Shown piece by piece: positions 57,077 to 64,000 of a stretch of DNA of 64,000 bases (position 1 is the stretch's first letter; each line of letters opens with the position of its first letter). The stretch spans positions 324,501 to 388,500 of the forward strand of contig NZ_JACTGR010000003.1 of NCBI RefSeq assembly GCF_014489075.1, given 5' to 3'. Below the pieces are notes generated by a model. That model was not told the DNA's origin. It searched no databases and saw only the letters and a list, made by a program, of their open reading frames with translations. The position numbers and the translations under genes are program-made. This DNA comes from Sphingomonas sp. JC676. Lineage in GTDB: Bacteria > Pseudomonadota > Alphaproteobacteria > Sphingomonadales > Sphingomonadaceae.

Positions 57077-57990
57077 ATGGATTTCAAGGGCTTCGAACCC
57101 GGCAAAAAATATCGATATGGTTGGTATCGGCCTCAAACCAGAAACCCCCTCCAGAGAGGAAACGTAGACCCCCCGGTTACTCTGGGAGATTGGATAGAAT
57201 ATCAACGCCACACCAGCTTCATTCCTCAGCTTAAACCTATAGTAATCGACTTTCTCGCGCTTGACGCTGAGGCAGCATCAGCGGCAACTCTTAACGAAGA
57301 TGTTGTCGCAACTTTGGGCGATGACCTGATGAAGCCTATTACCTTGGAAACTCTGGCCTTGGCCCAGCGGAGGGTGAATGCTTTTCTTGCAGCTGCGAGC
57401 GGTTTCGAGAAAGGGCTCTGCATTATGTAAGCGAAGAATGGGGTAGCGACAGCACCCAAAGGAAATCACTTAAAGATCATTATTCGTTCTTATATGATGA
57501 ATATTTTAGCTATCGTTTTCTTCACAATTTACGCAACTATTCTCAACACCGGTCCCTCCCTCTATCTAATATACGTACCTACGCTGAGCCATCACCAAAC
57601 GGTGAATTCTTATTTCGGGCTGAGATACAAATCGACTCTGTTAAAATTATACAAGAAGACAAAACAAACGCAAAAGTTCGCGCGGAACTGAAAAATTTAG
57701 ACGCCCCAAATATAGACGTTGTACCGATGCTAATTGAATATCGAGAGATATTGTCATCTATAATGATGGAAGTATTGTATTTGTATGAAAATAACTTAAA
57801 ATTATTCGCCGATTACAAAAAGTTGCTATATAAAGGACTTCGGGTCCCGTCCGGAGTGGTTCCGGTTATATGGGAGGAATCCACAACGATAAGTGGTCAG
57901 GCAATAAGCCATCATTTCGGATTCGATGATCTTGCCAAGATAGTACAACTTCGTACGCGGCTAATGGCCCAACTTACTTCGCCAACGTAA
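57077..57990 (+). pseudogene. Frameshifted gene with HEPN-like R-x4-H motif
   Basis: The start ATG at 57077 follows GGAGGGAGAGGAAAA. The first frame runs to a TAA at 57428-57430 (MDFKGFEPGKKYRYGWYRP and RRVNAFLAAASGFEKGL). A second frame, shifted by one base, is open from about 57325 to the TAA at 57988-57990 and continues the helix as FRERALHYVSEEWGSDSTQ. It then gives YSFLYDEYFSYRFLHNLRNY and SQHRSLPLS, and later LFADYKKLLYKGLRVPSG. R-N-Y-S-Q-H at 57532-57549 fits the R-x4-6-H signature of HEPN ribonucleases. Together the parts give about 300 residues. The break near 57405-57420 is an indel in AAAGGG or an assembly error. The gene is AT-rich and likely acquired by transfer. Confidence 0.5.
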
Positions 57991-58136
57991 TTATTCCTGC
58001 AGGAACGGGCATATCATTAAGCCGAGATTGCCATCCCTAGGTTGGCCGAAGATAACCCGCCCAATGCCGCCCAAGAAATATTAGAAATCGGTAGTTTACT
58101 CCTACCTTGCTCGGTAATGCGGTTCGCGCCACGTTA

Positions 58137-58781
58137 TTACGAGATTCTTTTGATCAACTTGGAAACTTGAGGAACGGAAAGCCGAATGTAGGGCTTACTT
58201 TCATCATCCACCTCCCATGCGGCACGAACTTCATTCTCCCACTTCTTGTCGATGTTTTTGTAGAATGGCCCCTCGGGCAGGACTTCGCCACTCCGATCGA
58301 CATCGCTAGAACGTCGGCAATATCGAACGGGTTGGCAGTCATAATTTCCAAGCAGCCCTCCTGAGGCGAGCTTTATTTGCCAAGCGAATTCCCGAAGATT
58401 CTCTATAAAAAATATGTGCTCGCCCATATCCGCTCGGCGCAAGTCCGGCTGCGAAGACGCACAGAATACATAGAAGGGCTGCACGCGGAATTGGAAGCTA
58501 CAACCTTCGAATGAATGACCACTTCCCATCATGGCCTCCATTCTCCGAGACAAAAAAACTTGCGCCGGATTGAACACTCCCCCCGGCATACCAGCCCAAA
58601 TCCTTTGGGCGCTGTATCTGACGACCCCCTCGAGCTGATCGGCTCTATCCCCTTCCATTTCGCGATAAGCGTTAAGTGTCGCGAGCTGAATCGACTCGCC
58701 ACTCGCAAACGCGTCCCCGAACTTCGCAGGAACATGCTTGTAAGCCGAGATCGCGGATGGCGGGATTGCTAAGATCGACAT
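58137..58781 (-). CDS. Accessory protein facing the frameshifted gene
   Basis: This 214-residue protein starts at an ATG with AAGG about 10 bases upstream. It begins MSILAIPPSAISAYKHVPAK, then has FASGESIQLATLNAYREMEGDRADQLEGVVRYS. The layout (short Tyr-Lys strand, then LATLNAYR, then an acidic DxxEG segment) resembles the DUF2971-like group of phage- and defence-linked proteins. I cannot confirm this. Codon use and base composition are less GC-rich than in the neighbouring genes. It converges with the frameshifted gene, about 147 bases separating the two stops. Confidence 0.55.
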   Translation of the reverse strand: MSILAIPPSAISAYKHVPAKFGDAFASGESIQLATLNAYREMEGDRADQLEGVVRYSAQRIWAGMPGGVFNPAQVFLSRRMEAMMGSGHSFEGCSFQFRVQPFYVFCASSQPDLRRADMGEHIFFIENLREFAWQIKLASGGLLGNYDCQPVRYCRRSSDVDRSGEVLPEGPFYKNIDKKWENEVRAAWEVDDESKPYIRLSVPQVSKLIKRIS

Positions 58782-58986
58782 GAGATCCGCCTTATCACGG
58801 CAGCTTTCCTCGACCACTATCCCGGGCAACGCACCCGGAGGAGAGCGCACGCACCGCCTTATCGCCGCGAAGACCGGCAAGGAGAAGCTCGCCCCCCCTA
58901 GCCCTCCCATGAACAACCCCCTCACGGCCAATTCAGGAACGTAGGCGCATTCCCCATGGTTGAGGGGGCATCGAGGAGAGGATGCC

Positions 58987-60618
58987 ATGACCAACCGTTT
59001 CCGAATGCGTCGCCGCGGCGCGACGATGACCGCGATCGTCGCGCTTGCGGCTGTGCTGGCGGGCTGCAACCCGGGTCCCGCGAGCCAGACCGGCGCGGAA
59101 AATCCCGATCTCAACCAGTCGGCGGCGCTGCCGCCCTTGCCCGCCACGCTGCCGCTCGACGCCGGCGCCGCGACCGCGATCGCCGCCGCGCCGCCCGCCG
59201 CGCGGCTTCCCGCCGCCCGGCCGATCCAGACGGTCCGCGTCGCCCGGCCGGATGACGCCTGGGCCTATGCCGACGATGCGCGCGATTTCAGCGAGGTCGT
59301 CTATGACGCGCCGCCCGATTACGGCTTCGACTATGACGGGGTCGAGCCCTGGGCCTGGCAGGGCTATGACGATTCGCAGGTCTTCGCCGAGCCGGTCGAT
59401 GACGGCTATCGCTATTATTATTACCGGCCGGGCGCCAACCGGCCCTATTATGTCCGCGATGCCGATTATGGCTATGGCTATGACGGCGATCGCCTCGCCG
59501 TGGTCTATGGCCCGCGCGGCGACGTCCTCCCTTATGACAGCTACGGCCAGCGCGCCGATTATGCCGGACGCTATCTGAACCGGGGCGAGGCGCTCTATCG
59601 CGCGTCGCGCGAGCGGCAGCGCCGCGCCGTCATCGCCGCCAACTGGTCCGCGCGCCAGCAGGCGATCGCCCTATCGCAGCGGCGCTGGGCGGCCGAGCAG
59701 GCGCAGCAGCGCGACTGGCAGGCCTATCATGCCCGCAACGCCCCGCGCGCCAACGGCTATTGGCAGCAGGAGCGTGTGCGCCGCGTCGCCGATACGCGCC
59801 AATATGCCGAATGGCGCGGCCGCGGTTTCAACGCCGCCCCGCCACCGCCGCGCGTGATCCCCGAGCGCTGGCAGAGAGCCGATTGGGCGCGCGATCGCAC
59901 CCGCTATGTCGCCGATGTCCGGCAGGCCGCCGAGGAGCGGCAACAAGCCGCGCAACGCCAGCAGGCCGAGCAGCGCCAGCAGGCGGCGCAGCATGCGCAG
60001 CTCCGCCAGCGCCAGGTCGCCGATCAACGCCTCCAGCAGCAGCAAGTCCGTCAGCAACAGGTCGCGCAGCAACAGGCGCAGCGCGCCACCCAGGCCCAGC
60101 GCCAGCTCCAGGTCCGTCAGCAGCAGGCCGCCCGGCAGCAGGCGCAGCGCGTCCAGGGTGAGCGCCAGCAACAGGTCGCGCAGCAACAGGCGCAGCGCGC
60201 CACCCAGGCCCAGCGCCAGCTCCAGGTCCGTCAGCAGCAGGCCGTCCAGCAACCGGCGCAGCGTGTCCAGGCGCAACGCCAGCAGCAGGTAGCGCAGCAA
60301 CGCGCCCAGCAGGCGCAGGTCCAGGCGCGTAGCCGCCAGCAGCAGCGCGAGGCCCAGCAGCAGAGCCAGCGCGCCACGCAGGTCCGCGCACAACAGGGGC
60401 AGGCGGCGCGGAACGCCCAGGCCGACCGGGCACGCCAGATGCAGGCCCAGCGCCAAGTCCAGGTCGCCCAGCGCCAGGCCCAGGTCGCGCAGGCGCGCCA
60501 GGCCCAAGCCGCGCAGCGCCCGTCGCAGCCGGCGCGGGTCCAGCAGGCCCGGCCTGTCCGGCCGGTAGCCGGCCCGCCGAAACGTCCGGACCGCCCGGAC
60601 CGGAAGGATCACCCCTAG
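58987..60618 (+). CDS. Glutamine-rich repeat lipoprotein
   Basis: This 543-residue protein has a lipoprotein signal (TMTAIVALAAVLAGC) with the cysteine near residue 28. The N-terminal third is acidic and Tyr/Asp/Gly-rich (DGYRYYYYRPGANRPYYVRD). From about residue 325 it is built of Gln, Arg and Ala (QQQVAQQQAQRATQAQRQL), probably a long helix or coiled coil. The DNA encoding it has a 38-codon tandem repeat at 60050-60277. The start ATG follows GAGGAGAGG. The function is unknown; a surface or cell-wall contact is plausible. A terminator follows at 60631. Confidence 0.8.
   Translation: MTNRFRMRRRGATMTAIVALAAVLAGCNPGPASQTGAENPDLNQSAALPPLPATLPLDAGAATAIAAAPPAARLPAARPIQTVRVARPDDAWAYADDARDFSEVVYDAPPDYGFDYDGVEPWAWQGYDDSQVFAEPVDDGYRYYYYRPGANRPYYVRDADYGYGYDGDRLAVVYGPRGDVLPYDSYGQRADYAGRYLNRGEALYRASRERQRRAVIAANWSARQQAIALSQRRWAAEQAQQRDWQAYHARNAPRANGYWQQERVRRVADTRQYAEWRGRGFNAAPPPPRVIPERWQRADWARDRTRYVADVRQAAEERQQAAQRQQAEQRQQAAQHAQLRQRQVADQRLQQQQVRQQQVAQQQAQRATQAQRQLQVRQQQAARQQAQRVQGERQQQVAQQQAQRATQAQRQLQVRQQQAVQQPAQRVQAQRQQQVAQQRAQQAQVQARSRQQQREAQQQSQRATQVRAQQGQAARNAQADRARQMQAQRQVQVAQRQAQVAQARQAQAAQRPSQPARVQQARPVRPVAGPPKRPDRPDRKDHP
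60050..60277 (+). repeat. Two copies of a 114-bp tandem repeat
   Basis: Copy 1 begins about 60050 and copy 2 about 60164. Both read CAGCAACAGGTCGCGCAGCA at the start and agree over most of 114 bases. The period is an exact multiple of three, so the lipoprotein frame is kept. It encodes RQQQVAQQQAQRATQAQRQL twice. Confidence 0.8.
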
Positions 60619-60630
60619 AACCCGGGAAGG

Positions 60631-60655
60631 GGCGGCCTGCACGGGCCGCCTTTTT
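60631..60655 (+). terminator. Rho-independent terminator after the Q-rich lipoprotein
   Basis: A seven-base stem GGCGGCC/GGCCGCC with the loop TGCACG is followed by TTTTT. It lies 12 bases after the stop codon. Confidence 0.88.
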
Positions 60656-60752
60656 CAACGTCCGCGGCTATCGCATTGCCATCGCGCCCGAACCCGGCGA
60701 CACTCCGGGACAAACTCATGGGAGAGATGCCGATGCCCGCCTGATCGCTGCC

Positions 60753-61301
60753 TTGCCCGTCCTTTTCGCCCTCGCCGCCTGCAACCAGCAGCAGTCCACC
60801 GCCGATACCGCGGCGAAGACCGGCGAGGTATCGCTCACCAATGCCTCGGCCGCCGAAGTCGCGAAGCAGGCCCAGGCGGCGGGGGGCGCGCATTTCACGC
60901 CCGGCGAATGGGAGACGACGGTCGAGGTCACCGATATGGAGCTGCCCGGCGTGCCGCCGCAGATGCGCGACCAGATGAAGAAGACGCTGATGTCCACCAG
61001 CAAGGTGGTCAAGACCTGCATGACCCCCGAACAGGCCGCCAAGCCCGAAGCGGGCGTGCTGACCGGCAAGAATGACGGCCGCTGCACCTACAAGAACTTC
61101 AATATGGCGAGCGGCCGGATCGATGCGACCATGATCTGCGCGGGCCAGCAGGGCGCCGAGATGACGCAGACGATCGCGGGCACCTATACCGATACCAGCT
61201 TCGCGCTCGCCTCCTCGATGGACGCGACCGGCGGCCCCGGCGGCGGCATGAAGATGAAGGCGAAGACCGCCGGCCGGCGCATCGGCGAGTGCAAGGGCTG
61301 A
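60753..61301 (+). CDS. DUF3617-type lipoprotein, N-terminus uncertain
   Basis: This protein of about 182 residues has a lipobox LAAC near its start and the DUF3617 pattern: FTPGEWETTVEVTDMELPGVPPQM, VVKTCMTPEQAAKPEAGVL and GRCTYKNFNMASGRIDATMIC. DUF3617 proteins are small secreted proteins of unknown function. The only in-frame start near the signal peptide is a TTG (60753). It leaves a very short leader (MPVLFALAAC) with no basic residues. A good ATG start with GGAGAG (60727) is in another frame, so a one-base deletion near 60737-60742 may have broken the N-terminus, or the sequence has an error here. Confidence 0.7.
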   Translation: MPVLFALAACNQQQSTADTAAKTGEVSLTNASAAEVAKQAQAAGGAHFTPGEWETTVEVTDMELPGVPPQMRDQMKKTLMSTSKVVKTCMTPEQAAKPEAGVLTGKNDGRCTYKNFNMASGRIDATMICAGQQGAEMTQTIAGTYTDTSFALASSMDATGGPGGGMKMKAKTAGRRIGECKG

Positions 61302-61331
61302 CGGCGGAAGGGTCGCGCGATCTCCTAATTC

Positions 61332-61359
61332 GCCACCCCGGCCCGAGTGCCGGGGTCCA
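61332..61359. repeat. Single palindromic repeat unit
   Basis: CACCCCGGCCCGAGTGCCGG forms a hairpin and matches the ends of the elements at 23362 and 26430 (CACCCCGG and CCGGGGTCCA). Only one unit is present. Confidence 0.6.
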
Positions 61360-61376
61360 CGCCTCCGGCCGCGCGG

Positions 61377-61841
61377 CTATTCGCTCCGGCGATAGGCGAT
61401 TCGCCACATCACCACGCCGATGGCGCCCGCGGCCAGCGCCAGCACCGCGCTCGACAGGATCGCGCTCACCCAGCGGTAGAGCAAAGCGCGGCCGTCCATC
61501 GGCGGCATCTCGAACAGCCCGAAGCCATAGGTCTGCGCGCCGACGAAGATCGCCATCGCGGTGACCGCGCCGACCAGGGCGGCGTGGCGGGCACGGCGAA
61601 GGCCGGCGACGTGCATGACGAGCCAGAGCGGCCCGCCCACCGCGGTGATGGCGATCGCGGCGAAGATGCTGCCGATCATCCAGCCGCTGACGATCGACAC
61701 CGGATCGTGCCGCCCGCCGGCGAGCACCAGCACGACGATGATGATCCCGGCCAGCAGGCTCCCCGCGCCGAGTGCGATGCCGGCGCGGTCGATGCTCGTG
61801 TCATAGCGGTGCCCGGCGCTGCGGGCGCGTCTGTCGGTCAC
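61377..61841 (-). CDS. Four-helix membrane protein
   Basis: This 154-residue protein has four hydrophobic segments: ALGAGSLLAGIIIVVLVLAG, IGSIFAAIAITAVGGPLWLVM, ALVGAVTAMAIFVGAQTYGFG and AILSSAVLALAAGAIGVVMW. The N-terminus is basic. I recognise no family. It lies between DUF3617 and the MBL-fold gene, on the opposite strand to DUF3617. Confidence 0.7.
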   Translation of the reverse strand: MTDRRARSAGHRYDTSIDRAGIALGAGSLLAGIIIVVLVLAGGRHDPVSIVSGWMIGSIFAAIAITAVGGPLWLVMHVAGLRRARHAALVGAVTAMAIFVGAQTYGFGLFEMPPMDGRALLYRWVSAILSSAVLALAAGAIGVVMWRIAYRRSE

Positions 61842-61904
61842 GTTGCGGGCTCCCCTCCCGACGCGCAGGGATACGCCGGTGAGCGCCCGTCCTCAAGTCG
61901 CGGA

Positions 61905-64000
<2,096 letters not shown>

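Noticed and set aside
57400-57430. Programmed -1 ribosomal frameshift instead of mutation
   Set aside because: GAG AAA GGG has no canonical slippery heptamer (X XXY YYZ) in frame and I saw no strong downstream pseudoknot, so a mutation or sequence error is simpler.
60050-60277. Regular repeats resembling a CRISPR array
   Set aside because: Only two copies of 114 bases, directly joined and in-frame within a gene, with no spacers and no cas genes.

Overview
This window looks like a chromosomal segment of a high-GC alphaproteobacterium of the Sphingomonadales, probably Sphingomonas or a close relative. The evidence is three secreted proteins ending in the PEPxxWA-CTERM signal, a UrcA-family protein, a short ATP synthase epsilon subunit, a methionine synthase split into two adjacent genes, and strong GC bias at third codon positions. 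It opens inside atpD and closes inside ligA. I saw no rRNA, tRNA, CRISPR array, transposase or integrase.

Layout. 1-8.6 kb: atpD(3' end)-atpC, a GT-C-like membrane protein with a small partner, an orphan pilus ATPase (cpaF), an aspartic-protease/PDZ protein, a RibD-like reductase and an exported methyltransferase-fold protein. 8.7-12.6 kb: a soluble chemoreceptor-like protein and a polyhydroxyalkanoate-type cluster (phaR, a PhaC-like hydrolase, a thiolase). 12.6-20.7 kb: VOC protein, alanine racemase, MHS-type transporter, PEP-CTERM protein, HI0933-type flavoprotein and TonB-dependent receptor. 20.7-26.4 kb: a methionine-cycle operon read leftward, SahR-like regulator, metF, the homocysteine half of MetH and the folate/cobalamin/AdoMet half, headed by a perfect 22-bp palindrome. 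26.6-33.9 kb: small lipoproteins, an aldo-keto reductase, two PEP-CTERM proteins, a WYL-regulated VOC/GFA pair and a Flp pilin gene of only 53 codons.

33.9-43.1 kb: an ScfR/RamB-like regulator facing isocitrate lyase (aceA) plus a 51-residue partner, a GPH-type symporter, acyl-CoA dehydrogenase, SDR, UrcA and a BlaI/BlaR-like pair with a perfect 34-bp operator. 43.1-56.6 kb: maeB, mutS, an ArsR/SRPBCC pair, glutaminase, a structured and possibly non-coding transcript near 51.6-51.87 kb, lipoproteins, hemerythrin, a GH5 cellulase-like lipoprotein and uvrB. 56.7-58.9 kb: an AT-rich accessory island with a frameshifted gene carrying an R-x4-H (HEPN-like) motif and an unrelated gene facing it. 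58.9-64 kb: a glutamine-rich repeat lipoprotein, a DUF3617 lipoprotein, a membrane protein, an MBL-fold hydrolase and the start of ligA.

Several neighbouring genes fit together. PHA turnover, glyoxylate bypass (aceA), NADP malic enzyme and acyl-CoA dehydrogenase all concern acetyl-CoA and C2/fatty-acid carbon. The methionine operon is a self-contained regulon with its own sensor. Paired palindromic repeats of at least four families sit between genes, including inside the atp and met operons.
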